Of a stretch of 64,000 nt of DNA, positions 22,227-34,207 are shown in pieces. Both the position numbers and the translations under genes were made by a program. Location: contig NW_026570451.1 of NCBI RefSeq assembly GCF_019649055.1, forward strand, positions 53,166 through 117,165, read 5' to 3'. The stretch's first letter is position 1. Each line of letters starts with the position of its first letter. The notes under the pieces were generated by a model that made no database searches, was not told the origin of the DNA, and saw only the letters and a list, made by a program, of their open reading frames with translations. The stretch is from Paramacrobiotus metropolitanus. Lineage: Eukaryota > Tardigrada > Eutardigrada > Parachela > Macrobiotidae.

Positions 22227-23821
22227 ATGTCGTTGGAAGCACTGAAAACCAGCCAGACCAGCGTGTGGTTTACGCGCGACTGGGATCGTGTATTCTCGTT
22301 CTTATTGCGTAAGAGCGGTTTCTATCCGTGGAAGAACGATGCCGGCAAGCAGACCTTCTCGGTCGCTGTCTGCTTATCTGGGATACTGATGGCTGTTCCC
22401 ATGGTCTTGAGTACCGTGGCCTTGGTGGACACATTTTTTAAGACAATTTTCACCATGGACAAAGGCGAAAAAATGCCGGTAATTATGGTAACGGCATTAT
22501 TCCTACAGTTCGCTGTCTGCGCAATCGTTCTACTCGTACTTTTGCCGCGTTTGACGCGACCTCTTAACGGCTACGTCGAAGATCTCAAACAAGTCCTCAT
22601 GACTTTTGAAATTCCACTGAAACGACGACGCCGCTTGCTGACCGTGATGGCATTGCAGTTTTTCACGGTTTTGTCATCACTTATATTGGTATTCTACTTT
22701 CACATCTTTGAGCAAGAGTTCCCCAGTTCCACGGTGTACTTTTTGCGGTACCCGATGAATGTTAAATTATACGTTACTGTCTTCCAAATGTTACCGTTAT
22801 TGTGGGCGGCGGCCGGTCAGTCGGCGTTTACGTACAGTTTTTTATACGTTGCCGGGACAATTGGGTTTTCGTTTCGCGAAAACAACAAAGCTGTCGTCAA
22901 ACTCATAGAAGATATGAAGAAAGGTGATATCAAAGGTCAAACGTTCTTGCGGGAGTTATCACAATCCCGCGTGCAACACTGGCGATTGTCGGAGATTGTC
23001 GAGAAAATGGATGAAGTGTTTGCACCGATTTTACTGGTGCAAACCGGCTTTGACATCATCGCTATTGCATTGCTTATTGGAGTGGCGATGGGCGGGAAAC
23101 TGGAAGTACCCTTGGGACCGTTCGCAACAACCAACATCGAAGATCTCGTTTTTATGGTGATGTGTGCACTGGCCAATTTTGTGCTGTTCTTCAGCAGAAT
23201 GGTGATCGCAAGTTACACTACCAACCAGGTATGTATCCTTCTTTGGTTCCCTTTTCAAGTTGTGGATAAAGTTCTATATTTGGTTGGATGATGGCAGGCA
23301 CATTCGATTGTCCAACTTTACCATCAATGTATGGAAGTTTTTCCGGACGAAAAGCACAATATAAAAGATATTGCGTTTACTACGATACAACGCTTACGGG
23401 ATAGTCCTGTGGGATTCACCGCATGGAGGTTGCTTGTCCTGGATACCAACTTTATCCTGACGGTATAGCTTTCTGCAAGTACAGACATACTTAAAATACA
23501 TACAACATGCATTTCTGTACATACTTAAAATTGCGTAACGTTACGCAATGTTAGTTACCGTTAACTAAGTTACCGTTAACGGTAACTAACACCACCGTTA
23601 CGTTCTCGAGACATGCGCATATACACGTGTCGAAACTAATGTTTTTATACATTTGTACATACATTTTTCAGGTGTTTGGGATCCTGCTGACGTACCTCCT
23701 TGTAATCTACGAAATGACGTCACACACCGATGCCCACCAGTGTATCTACAAACCGACTTCTGGAAATAATACCGTTACCATGTTACCCAATCGTTCCAGT
23801 ATTTGTTACAGCTTTAGTTAA
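22227..23821 (+). CDS. Gustatory-receptor-like seven-transmembrane protein 1
   Basis: Three exons, 22227-23228, 23298-23462 and 23672-23821, are all joined in phase 0 and give about 438 residues. The first exon holds six hydrophobic helices (for example VCLSGILMAVPMVLSTVALV and FLQFAVCAIVLLVLLPRLT). The last begins with the seventh helix GILLTYLLVIYEM, which matches the C-terminal TY-x(5-7)-(Q/E) signature of insect-type gustatory receptors; exon 2 has the preceding LVLDTNFIL segment. Such proteins are chemoreceptor cation channels in the plasma membrane with a cytosolic N terminus. The N terminus here (WFTRDWDRVFSFLLRKSGFYPW) has no signal peptide, as expected. A tandem paralogue follows on the same strand. 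Confidence 0.75.
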
Positions 23822-24702
23822 TAACTAGTGATGCGCAGTTATTTAATTAACAGGAAATGCATACTATACGCAGTAACAAGCGATTATCGGTACAGATATT
23901 ACGAAAATGCCGTTTTCTTGTTGCAGGCAGAGAAAATGCAATGTATAGTTAAGTTGCCGGAAATATTATCAGTATTATATTTAGTGTACACGTACAGATA
24001 AGCAGTATGGTTTTCCGTTTTGTGTTCGGTAACTGTGGTAATTCTATCTTTACCGATCTGTGCGATCATTTGCAGAAAGACCGAAATAAACATGAAACAC
24101 GTACTAGTAATAGTGAAATGTTTGGTACTCGTATACACATAGTTAAGCGCAGGAGTAGGAATTCATTGTGACACAACAAAATTACCAGACATTCAAAGTA
24201 ACGCGACTGGCTGCATTGAAATAAGTAAGTTTCCTTTAGTTACGATAGCAAAAATATGCGCTCCGACCGTTACAACATTAATTAATTCAAGTACGCTGTA
24301 CTGTCTTTAACAAGACAGACATTCCATATATAATGATAGAATTTTGGATTACTGCTAGTATCGTAGCTCGTAAGTACGCGTTATTGCGCTGCTGCCACCG
24401 GTACCGCGTCATATGAGTGCATCCGATGCATTAATTCCCAGGGATGCTGAGGTAAGACTTTTCTGACCTTCCTCCTGGCTTTGAGGGGTCCTAGGTAAAT
24501 ATTCTCCTGCAACATCCAACACCAAATGATTCAAAGAGTTTAATGCTTAGGTGTACCAAAAATAATCGAAACTGTACAGTCGCAGTCAAGATATATGCTG
24601 CTGTAGTTCAGCTAACTATTGAAAGACAGCATTCGCCAATCGTCATCATATTTTTTTAAATTTGTCTGCACGGACCAAAGTCCAAACATGGCTTTTAAAA
24701 TT
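23822..24702. other. Intergenic between the two receptor genes
   Basis: No gene supported. It contains short AT-rich inverted stretches such as the GTTACCGTTAAC copies just upstream (23553-23590, inside intron 2 of the first receptor). Confidence 0.4.
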
Positions 24703-26520
24703 ATGGCCACGCCAAAAAAGTCAGTGGACACCACGTCCGAATGGTTTTCACGCTACTGGAACAAGCTGTTCGCAAGATTCCTTCGCAAAAATGGATTTTA
24801 TCCCTGGTTTACGGAGAACGGCACTGGGAGCATTTCTTTTCTGGTCTTAATTTCTGGTGTAATCATGAGTGTCCCCATGGTTGCCGGTATTGTGGGGATA
24901 GTTGACACGTTTTGGAAGACCATTGCCTCCTTTACCACGACTGACAAGATGCCCACGATTATGGTGGCCGCGATGTATTTGCAGTTCTCAGTGTGTGGAA
25001 TTATCTTGCTTATACTGCTGCCGGTCCTTACCAAACCGTTGGGCGGTCACATCGATGACCTTAAGAAAATTTTGTCATCTTACGAATTTCCCATAAAGAA
25101 GCGCCGAAAGTTGATGTTTATGATATGTCTTCAGTTTATAACCGTTATCGTGTCCGCGTTCACGGCTTTCGGGTTCCATACAGTGCAAAGGTTTCCCTCG
25201 GATACGGCTTCTTTTCTGCAGTACGCGATGAACGTACGGGTACATTCTGTTGTTTTCCAACTGCTCCCTCTGTCTGTGGCGGCTTCGGGACAATGCAGTT
25301 TCACGTATGCTTTTCAGTTCGTAGCGGTTATTATCGGGTTGGCATTCTGCGAGAACAACAAACAAATTTGTAGAGCCATTGAGGAGAGAGAACAAGGTCA
25401 CATCAAACAGCAGACATTCTTGAGGGAACTGGCTCAGTCTCGCAGGAGCCATTGGACATTGTCGGTGATACTGGAAAAACTGGATAATGTATTCTCGCCG
25501 GTACTGCTGATTCAAACCGGATTCGATATTCTGTCCATCACTTTAATGATCGGCGTTTCCATGAACGGCACACTGGAAATACCTCTGGGAACGTTTGCTA
25601 CGAAGAATGTAGAGGACCTCGCTTTGCTTATCGTTAGTGCGATGGCGAATTTTATTCTGTTTTTTGTCGCATTGTTGCTGCGAGTTATACAAAAAATCAG
25701 GTAAGTGTTTTGAGAACTAACAGAAACGAAGCTTCAGGATTTATTTTAACTTATAACCTTTTAGCGTTTACGTATACACATAGTGACCTTTTCCCAACCC
25801 ATTTAGATATTTATTAACTACAGAGGAAACAAATCGTTCATACATTTTCTTGCTTGCTTAATTATACTTGCTTAAGTAATTTTGTCAATAATTTATAATT
25901 CAATGAAGAAGGTATTAATGGGACTACTAATTCGTTATTTAAAGGCGCACGCTATTGTGGGACTTTATCATCAGTGCGCAGAAACATTCCCGGAAGATAA
26001 AGACTTGATTGGAAGTGTTACAAATACAACCGTTCAACGTCTTCGTGATAATCCTGTCGGCTTTACTGCGTGGAAATTTCTAGTACTGGATACGAGTTTC
26101 ATTTTAACGGTAGGTTGACTAGGTTCTGATAAAAATTACCGGTAAAATTATAGAGTAGAGAGCATATCCCATTACCCCGCCTAATGCGCGTAGTACAGTA
26201 TTTGCGGTCATCATAATATAACGCACTCTGTACATGGAAACTGGAAGCGCGGAGTAATCTGAAGTTTCAAACACTGAAGATAATACTTTTAATTTTTGTT
26301 TACTGGTTTGAATCGGTTCCCGTCAACTGCGTACTGGCTGCAGGTGTTTGGAGTATTGTTGACGTATCTGCTGGTAATCTACGAATTAACAACGCGCAGT
26401 GATGCAAAGCAGTGTACCGGACAAGGACTGATGAGCGCACCCAGCAAGGATCAGTTGTTGTGTTATTTTAATTCTCAGACATACCATCTATGCAATATTA
26501 GTATACCCGTGAAGGTCTGA
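24703..26520 (+). CDS. Gustatory-receptor-like seven-transmembrane protein 2
   Basis: Three exons: 24703-25700, 25945-26109 and 26344-26520. Exon 2 is 165 bases, exactly as in the preceding gene, and intron positions are the same, so the pair arose by tandem duplication. The ATG at 24703 is chosen because it puts the first conserved Trp at residue 14, as in the paralogue; ATGs at 24688 and 24619 are in frame upstream. The last exon starts GVLLTYLLVIYEL, the family's seventh-helix signature. Near the end of exon 1 the frame slips by one base at a run of six T (25660-25665): before it the frame matches the paralogue, after it the next frame does (ASYTKNQ). A lost T in the consensus is the likeliest cause, though a recent pseudogene is possible. 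Confidence 0.7.
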
Positions 26521-27363
26521 TTGTCTTCTGACAGACACATCATTCCGGAACCCATATTTACAGCAAGAGATGACACTGTGATTGGATATCCTCTGCACTT
26601 GTGTTTTAATGCCTGTGTTCTTATGACATAAGTGCAGACTGCGAGCAATGATTAGCTGATATTTATGGCGTTCTCCCAGTAATTGCTGTATTGTATTGCA
26701 CGTCCCATCTGGTGCGACTTGGGGCAACTGATTAAATTTTTACCACCTAAATGTGACCAGTACCACTATGATCATAAGGACGACTGTTTTCCTGTAGTCT
26801 TGCCACATCAGTGGAAATTTCATGTTCATATAATATTATGAAAACATGCAATCCTATCCAGAAATATATAGGGCGGCAGTTCAAAGCAGTAAAATTGTGC
26901 TAATATAGTGGATTACTCAGGCTTTGGAATGTATGCTCCTTCATCTTGATATGCTTGATAAACGCAGTTTAGAATTCATTTTTTCAGCGTAGCACAAGTA
27001 TGTCTAAATCAGTCGTTCTTGTTGCTGTTGTGTTTATTAAACGAATATGCTTGGTGGGGTGTACATACAATTATTTGCACGCTGTAATTTATTATTAAAA
27101 TAGCAACATCTGTTTACAGAATATAATATGAACGCATATTGTTTACCGTTATAGATTAAGATGCAGGAAGCAATATTATCAAATTTATCATGAACTGTTA
27201 TGGAAATAAAACGAAGTTACCACCAAATGTCCGTAATATGGCGAAAGCATTAGGAATAGTGTTGAAACGACACCATAATAATCACAAGTCACAACACTAA
27301 ACACGCTGTGAACGCGGATATTTCCCGGTATGGAGTAGCTTCCGGTCCATGGCTGCTGTTGGG
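26521..27363. other. Intergenic
   Basis: AT-rich; no gene or repeat recognised. The strand of genes changes here from plus to minus. Confidence 0.4.
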
Positions 27364-28411
27364 TCAGCAGTGCGGAAATTCTGATCTTAAGCAGGTGTTA
27401 AAACTACGGATTATCTTCCTGCCAGTGCATTTTCCACCGGTCCGAATCGGTTCTTGCTGAAGTCGGGTATCGGCAAACCCTTTTCCGAAACACTGCATTT
27501 CTTCCGGTAAACGCGCTGCACAAATCTCCTTGCCGGTGCTATGGTCATCAGCCGGGTGAACAACGTCTGGATTCGTTTTCCGAGGGGAATAAAGTTGAAA
27601 TTGTTGTTGTTGAGAAAAGGTTCGAATGAAGAGAAACACTCTGCCAGCCGTTGAGAAGACAGCATTGCCGAACCACAGACATCCGAGTGCTGCATGAATC
27701 ACTACCACGTACGCAGGCGATGACCTTCCGATGCATCGTTAACATTATTTCAGGGGACCAGGGGTACAATGTGCAGTTTCCGTTATGTGCTCCCACGGCA
27801 ATCAGCTATTCACCCATGGAACCACCAAAGGCAGCGATATTCGCGTGAAACACGACAAACAAAACTGCACGAGTGATGTTGACGGTGCTTACGGTTGGAT
27901 GCGGCACACAGGACTGGTAGACATGGTTCAGTCGGACGTACAGATGTAGCAGGAATCCGGTAACCCATATATGACCCGATGTCGGCGCCGTCAGATTACA
28001 GAGCACCACGGAATGGGAGAGCAGCTCGGATCAAGAAGTCGACACTGCATGGTTAAGCAACACAACATGTTTTCCAAAAACATTAACCAGGAATATGCCG
28101 TACATCCCGTACTGTAGACTTCTTATGGACAATAGTTAATTATTGAAGATATCAGTTTGATTTAGTATCATTAATGATTACCTAATTAATAAATGATTTT
28201 GCAAAGGTTTAGATTTTTCAGATTTGACAGTTTCGGCCAACAAGCATCATCATTATTCGTAATATACGTACACCAAAAAAATCTGGGCATAAGCCGAAAA
28301 GAAAAAGAATTAACCATGCTTACTGCAAACTCCAACCAATCCTAAAGCGTAGGTTAACGATCCCGTGACAATATTGGCGAAGGCTAAAAAAATGCCGGGT
28401 GGCTGCTCCAT
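27364..28411 (-). pseudogene. Decayed four-helix membrane protein gene (paralogue of 29496-30422)
   Basis: Exon 1 (28411-28324) encodes MEQPPGIFLAFANIVTGSLTY with the first helix and ends one base into a codon at a GTAAGC donor. Exon 2 (from 28044 down) aligns with the intact neighbour, sharing VTGFLLHLYVRLNHVYQS versus VTGILFLMYARVNHICQS. It contains an in-frame TGA at 28031-28033 where the neighbour has Trp, a TAG at 27806-27808, and a frameshift near 27700-27715. The nonsense changes are substitutions, so this is a real pseudogene rather than a homopolymer artefact. Confidence 0.7.
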
Positions 28412-29495
28412 ACAACAAGCAGACAGCGTGACAGTATTCGCATCGACTCTTACGCGACAAGGGTTAATTTTAAATTTTTAATGTTAGGGACTACCGGAAC
28501 CATGTTACAAAAGGGACCATATGTATCGGTATGACCAAAGTGCACAATATTATTATGGCCAAGGTATGTTGGAGCTGTGCTAAGCATGCTAGTGCTTACT
28601 AATCTGTGTGCCAAGGCAGCCAAGCATACTTCTGACTGTTTGAATTCAACAAAAGCTTTGTCGATGCAGTGTAGCCGTACTGTATTACTTGAACATGTCT
28701 ACCGTGACTCCATTGTGTATACGTACTCGATATACATAAGTTTCTTTGCTCCTATTTTTTCAGCTGGGCTAAGATTGTACCATGATGAATCGGGCGTCTG
28801 GAGCGTTTTCTAGTAAAAACAAACAGCAAACTTATTCAGAGTTATCTCGTAAAATAGTTGCATGGAATGCGGCAAAACTGCGATAATGTACGCGATTACT
28901 CATTGTCAGACATTGTAGAATAATTATTATATGAAAATTGTGGTTTTCGATATGCCTGATGTTCAAAATACGAACCGCTTTTACAAGCACAGTAAGTAAG
29001 TACAATTTTTTTTTACAAAGTACGCTAATTTCGACGAAATGTTCTGAAGGACGGAAATATGAAGAACATGAAGACGGAAATACAATATTTTACAAGGTAC
29101 TGTACTCAGAAAAATTCACAAATTATGACATACACGGTATACTCGTACAGAGTATAACGAGGTTCAAAAATGTGCGCACTGCAACGATGTATTTACTCTA
29201 AATTAATAACGCTTGTAAGGAGCTTTATTTTATTGAATACTTCTACGTGTTTTTTGTGAAGAATAACGATTACATGTAGGAATGTCTACATATGAGCAGA
29301 AATTGTACTATGAAAAACTAGAATTTTTAAACTTTCCATAAGGTCCAGTTAGCAAGCGTCCGTTATCGAACAAAGTATTTGATGGGACGAAAGACGGGAG
29401 AATGGGGACAATACTTCATAAAACGCGGTGAATACCGGACGATTTCTGGTGTCTTCCGGTCAGTGACTGCAGTTCGACCAGTGGGCAGTGGGTAC
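28412..29495. other. Intergenic
   Basis: Short frames on both strands lack protein character. Nothing supported. Confidence 0.4.
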
Positions 29496-30422
29496 TCAGG
29501 CAGGTTTTGGAAGAATCGATAGCGTCTCGGTGGCGTCTTCGTCCTGTAAGTGCACTTCCCCCGATTCGTGGTTCTCTGTTGAAGTCGAGTAGCGGCAGAC
29601 CCTTTCACGGCGGCACTCCCCCTCTTCCTTGATGCGTGTAGCGTCAAAATCCTGGCCAGTGTTAAGGTCATCAATCGTGCAAAATGCTTCCGTATCCGCT
29701 TCCCGATATGCGGTAACCATGACAATTCTTTGGCCGTTTTCTCCTATCGCGGCACGTTGTTGTTCACAAAAGGTTTGTATGAGCAGAACAACGCTGCCAA
29801 TCGTCGAAAGGATACCATTGCCGAGCCACATGGAACCAATCATTACGTTTATCACCAGCCGAAAAGTTCCCGATGCACCGTTGTTGCCACACGCTAACTG
29901 TCTTGAAAGCTGGTATTCACCCACGAATCCGACAATGCCCGTGCCACTCGCGATGAACACGACAATCAAAGCTGTGCGGGTGAAATTTCGAAAGCTTTCG
30001 GTTAGGTGCGGCGCCGAGGATTGACAGATGTGATTGACTCTAGCGTACATGAGGAACAGGATTCCGGTGACCCATAGAAGAACTGATGTCGACACTGTCC
30101 GATTACTGAGTGTCGCGTACTGCGCGAACGGGCCGTCGAACCAATAAATGACCACTATATGATTAGGGAAATCAGTGAAGTCCACAATGTACCGCACAGT
30201 ATTTTTTGGCAAGACATCAGTTATTTTATTGCCAAGATTTTGCAGGTTCGGCAATCAGGATTAATAATATTGTGCTATTTGTACGAGTATCATGTTTTAA
30301 ATAAACTTGAACACAAACCAAAAGTTAAACCCAATAAGTATATGCTTACTGCACACTTCAATCCACTGTAACACGTAGGTTGCTGTTCCCGTGATGATAT
30401 TGCCGACTGCTAAACGCTCCAT
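29496..30422 (-). CDS. Four-helix membrane protein, lineage-specific family (member C)
   Basis: Two exons, 30422-30350 and 30154-29496, join in phase 1 (A + TG) for 243 residues. Exon 1 encodes the N terminus and helix 1 (LAVGNIITGTATYVL). Exon 2 has helices 2 (TSVLLWVTGILFLMYARV), 3 (RTALIVVFIASGTGIVGFVG) and 4 (IGSMWLGNGILSTIGSVVLL), a cysteine-containing loop between 3 and 4, and a polar C-terminal tail of about 80 residues rich in Glu and Asp, likely cytosolic. The topology is tetraspanin-like, but the CCG motif is absent. I cannot name the family. The gene sits in a run of four similar minus-strand genes. Confidence 0.65.
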
Positions 30423-31238
30423 TCCACTTTCTTATACGCCGGATGTCGTCACACTATGGCGTAAATTACGTATTTTCAAAAATTTGGGCAGAATTACTTG
30501 TATTTATTACTTGTACAGTTGTACTTAATAAAAATTGTACTAACAAAGTAAAGATCAGCAATACGTAGTCCGAGGAACTCGTCAAATCTCAGCTTACAAA
30601 AATAAGTGAGGGCTGGCCTGTAAAAACAACAAAGTAAACAGCGAGACCACGCTGTCAACGATGTTAAGAAAATTCACTTGCATTTTTTTAACCAATAAGG
30701 AAATTTATATATGCTGTCGGTTCTCATTTTTATCTGTATGAGTATGCCCGTAATCCTGTCATTTAAACTTTCATACCAGCTCCACCGTTGGATCAACATT
30801 ATAAGAGCAGAAGAAATGCCAAGGACGGCATCAGTTTCGCACCGTTTCTTGTTCTAACTTCAGAAATTATCGGAGTATTACTACAAAATTTATCAAGAAC
30901 AACAAAATGAAAACAAAATTTGCAGAAAAACGCGGCCGCTTTGTTTGTAGGTATACGCACTTGGTCGGGCATCCTTTAATGCAGTGTAAACTGCTAAATC
31001 CCTAAAAACTTAAGCCGTACCTTCGGTTTCCGTCTTGTTTTGAAATCTATTAGCAAATGAGGATAAATAATAACAACTAACAATGATCAGTTGGAAAATT
31101 GAAAAAGAGTGCCGTACCGGTAATCCAATTTTCTGTTTCAACAGGGAACTCTAACATCTACCGGTAGAGTAGAGACAGCGAAGGATAATAATTATGGTTA
31201 ACGTCGTGCATGGGTAGTTTACAGACTGCAGTTACCGG
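30423..31238. other. Intergenic between divergent genes
   Basis: Upstream DNA shared by the minus-strand membrane gene and the plus-strand gene at 31305. No further feature is recognised. Confidence 0.4.
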
Positions 31239-31246
31239 TATAAATA
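31239..31246 (+). promoter_or_regulatory. TATA box
   Basis: TATAAATA lies 66 bases before the ATG of the gene at 31305, which would put transcription start near 31268-31272. Confidence 0.5.
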
Positions 31247-31304
31247 CTGCAGTATGCAACTCTCTTAAACAAAAGTTTGCTGTGTACAGCAAGAATCTAA
31301 AATA

Positions 31305-31601
31305 ATGTTCAACGAAAGCAGTTCAAACGGCATAGTGCATGACATGTACGCAGAAAACTACTTCCTTGATAATCATGTAGAAAACAGCTTTCTAAAGTAC
31401 TTATTTACCAGGAATATCATCGACCCGAGACATCTTCTGGTTAGGGGCATACGACTAGAGCAGCCTTGCAGACGTAGCACTATCGTATACCGGAACAACT
31501 GCTTCCGCTACGCAAGGCCAATGCCGGTGTACAGCAAAGCGCCAGCATATTACTTTCGGTACGAGTACTGCCAAAAAAATATAGATATTAGTGATAACTG
31601 A
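31305..31601 (+). CDS. Small intronless protein, family unknown
   Basis: A frame of 98 codons starts at an ATG preceded by A-rich sequence (CTAAAATA ATG) and a well-placed TATA box. The protein is basic and tyrosine-rich (YRNNCFRYARPMPVYSKAP), with a more acidic N-terminal third and no membrane segment or signal peptide. No family is recognised; the promoter context is the best evidence that it is real. Confidence 0.4.
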   Translation: MFNESSSNGIVHDMYAENYFLDNHVENSFLKYLFTRNIIDPRHLLVRGIRLEQPCRRSTIVYRNNCFRYARPMPVYSKAPAYYFRYEYCQKNIDISDN

Positions 31602-31635
31602 TAACGATTGTGTATTAAAATAATATGTGTTACAC

Positions 31636-31693
31636 GTGTTTAATAGAACATAATATAGATATAGGTGTTTAATAGAACATAATATAGATATAG
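31636..31693. repeat. Tandem repeat, 2 x 29 bp
   Basis: The unit beginning GTGTTTAATAGAACATAAT occurs at 31636-31664 and 31665-31693 without a mismatch, just after the stop of the small gene. Confidence 0.85.
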
Positions 31694-31699
31694 GTTCAG

Positions 31700-32928
31700 T
31701 ACAACCTCTTTACCAGAATTAAATTAAATTAATAACGAAATCACTATGGCCATCCCTTTTCACACCTCGTTAATTAAAGGCACCCTTTCGTTGTTAATTC
31801 AATAAGCACACCTGGTTGGCGGTTTTATGGGCACACCATTTTGATGTCTATTTGTATAAATTATTTTTAAGTTCTTTGATGATAAATAAGTGGATATTAT
31901 TTTTCTGTGCCTTGTGCGTACGGGCCCGGTGCCATCCTGAGAAGCTGGGGTACTTAGCGAAGACATGTGATGAAGTATTGTTGTATAATTCTTTTTGTAA
32001 TTATATCCATATTCAGATTGTTTAAGCGGAAACGGTGACGTTTGAATTTTTAGCCTAAATATTATTGTTTAGCACGTGGTGTCATATTCCTTCCAATAAT
32101 TCAGCATACCAATACAGTATTATTATGCTAAAAAAGATGTACAAGCTTGTCGAGAAGTTATGGGCGCATGAAGACAGTGAACAATGCACATTTGTGCATT
32201 GGCGATATATAATAATCGGGGATGTCAGGGGTGGCTAAAGTATCACCCAATTTATAAATGACGCAATACGTTACACATTTTACAATACATTTTACAAATT
32301 ACATTATAAAAAGGGCCAATAGCTCAAAGTAAGTTAAAAAAAGATTTAAGAAACAAAAAGATGTTTTTCTGCTATTCTTATATTGGCTACCGATCACGTC
32401 GGCCGTTTTCATTTTGGCCAAAGTTTTTCGGTGCCATTTACTTCGGCCGACGCTCACTTCGGCTTGCGCAAATCTATGGTTTTCGTTTAGTCCAAATTGC
32501 TGCCGCACGGCAGAACATTACTTTTTCAGAACCGACATAAGGGACGCATGACTGTTCCTTTATAATTTTTGTAAACAAGCCTTGCGTAGTGCAATTAATT
32601 TAACCGTGAAGTAAAAGCACGCAACCGCAAACAAGTTTCTGTTACAATGCAATGATGCAATAAACTGCCACACTACTACACCACATACATAACATTTGTG
32701 ATAATGATAATATCATTATTAATACACAATATTGTTGATAACTATTATTGCTAAGCCAGAAACACCGTGGATTAAAACAACATCAACGATTTATACGTAT
32801 GCTTGCGAGCTAGTATATTGTTGTCTTCGAAAATTAAGCGGTTCATGCTTACATATAATCGCGCAGTATCCATCTTTCGAATATTACTTGAGTTACTCCA
32901 CACAGAAAAAGTGGGCAAAACAGGCAAC
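31700..32928. other. Intergenic
   Basis: No gene supported. A short stretch at 32390-32470 repeats TTCGGCC-type words (CGTCGGCCGTTTT, CTTCGGCCGACG) and may be a fragment of a repetitive element. Confidence 0.4.
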
Positions 32929-34207
32929 TTAAACCCGCGTTAATTTCTCGACGAATTGCAACAGGAACTCAGCGCGTATCCGTCTGATCAACTGAGAATG
33001 CTCTTCCGCGAGCTGAATTACCTGATGGTGAATATGCTTAACTTCGGCCGCTGTGGCTTGCACGCTAGCCAGTACAGGGACCATAGCTTTGACTTCCTGT
33101 TCGATCTGCGCAACTAGATGGGCCGCTATTTCGTTTTCACAGTCCCCACATTGCAGGCCACCATGGTCTTCACCATCCACCATGTCATTCGTCCCCGGGT
33201 CTTTCTCCGTACAGCCATCATCTCTGTGTGCAAGTACGGTGATTTTTTTTGCGACCTGCGCCATCTTTTGTGTTTGATAAGCATACACACAGCAATGGAG
33301 AAAACAGCGTTGGCAATGTAGATGCCGTTAATCAGAAAGTAAAGGGCGCCAAAATCGACGTATGCCCGGTGGAGGTTATGGTCACCGCAGCAGCTCTCCG
33401 CTTCTGAGTTAGGTACTGCCTGGGTATTCATGCACTCGCGGAAGGATACGAGGTGGTACATGTTATAGCCTCCGCTAATGAGGGAGAAAGAGCTGATGCA
33501 GAGCGCATAGGAGAAACACCAGCCGGCTTTCTGCAGATCCTGGGCAGTTAAATGCTTTGCACATTTCCAGCTGTACAGCTTTACGTTACAAGCCTGGGTG
33601 AGTATGCTGAAGTTGAGGAATGCGTAGCCTGACAGGAGCAAATGCAGACGGGTGAGGTCAGGGTACGACCATGACCAGCCAGTGGAGACTGCAGATAAAA
33701 TATGCAGTTAACATTCTGTGTTTCCTGTGCAACTATCCAGTTCCAGTACGTATATCATTAACCTCACTTAATTTTTAATTACAAAGCGCTAATGGCAAGG
33801 TGATGCATGCTACCGGCATAAACAGTTTCTGGCTATTGCGCTGCACTGTATAAACTTTAACATAAAATAATATTAATATTGTTGTTAATATGTACAGATA
33901 CCTAATTACTTGTTGCATATTACTGATCGAAGCGATATCAACATAGTCGTAAGAGATATAAAGTCTTACGAGTGATTATTTTTATGTAGCTTGACCTTAA
34001 ATCCCGTCATAAATACTAATTACACACATTTATAAATGGTTTGAGGTGAATACAGTTTTTATCCTGATGCTACTGTACGTGATACTCACGCGCAGCTCCC
34101 AAGATGATGAGGACAAGGGCCACTCCTGGGATCAGCAGATTGCTGACTACCAAGAGACATGCATCCTGCCATCTAACAAGGCGATATCGTGCTTCTCCCA
34201 GCCTCAT
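32929..34207 (-). CDS. Four-helix membrane protein (member D)
   Basis: Exon 1 (34207-34090) encodes MRLGEARYRLVRWQD and helix 1 (LLVVSNLLIPGVALVLIIL), ending in phase 1 at a GTGAGT donor. Exon 2 (33688-32929) adds helices 2 to 4, with GGYNMYHLV after helix 3, a loop carrying CMNTQ and SCCGDHN (a tetraspanin-like CCG), and helix 4 (FLINGIYIANAVFSIAVCMLI). The tail is acidic, then forms a likely coiled coil (ATAAEVKHIHHQVIQLAEEH). The frame slips by one base at a run of eight A (plus-strand T, 33243-33250): the membrane part reads in one frame, the tail in another. A lost base in the consensus is the simplest cause. An in-frame ATG at 34303 is an alternative start. Confidence 0.6.

Noticed and set aside
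25075-25515. 146-codon minus-strand frame
   Set aside because: Antisense shadow of the second gustatory-receptor-like gene.
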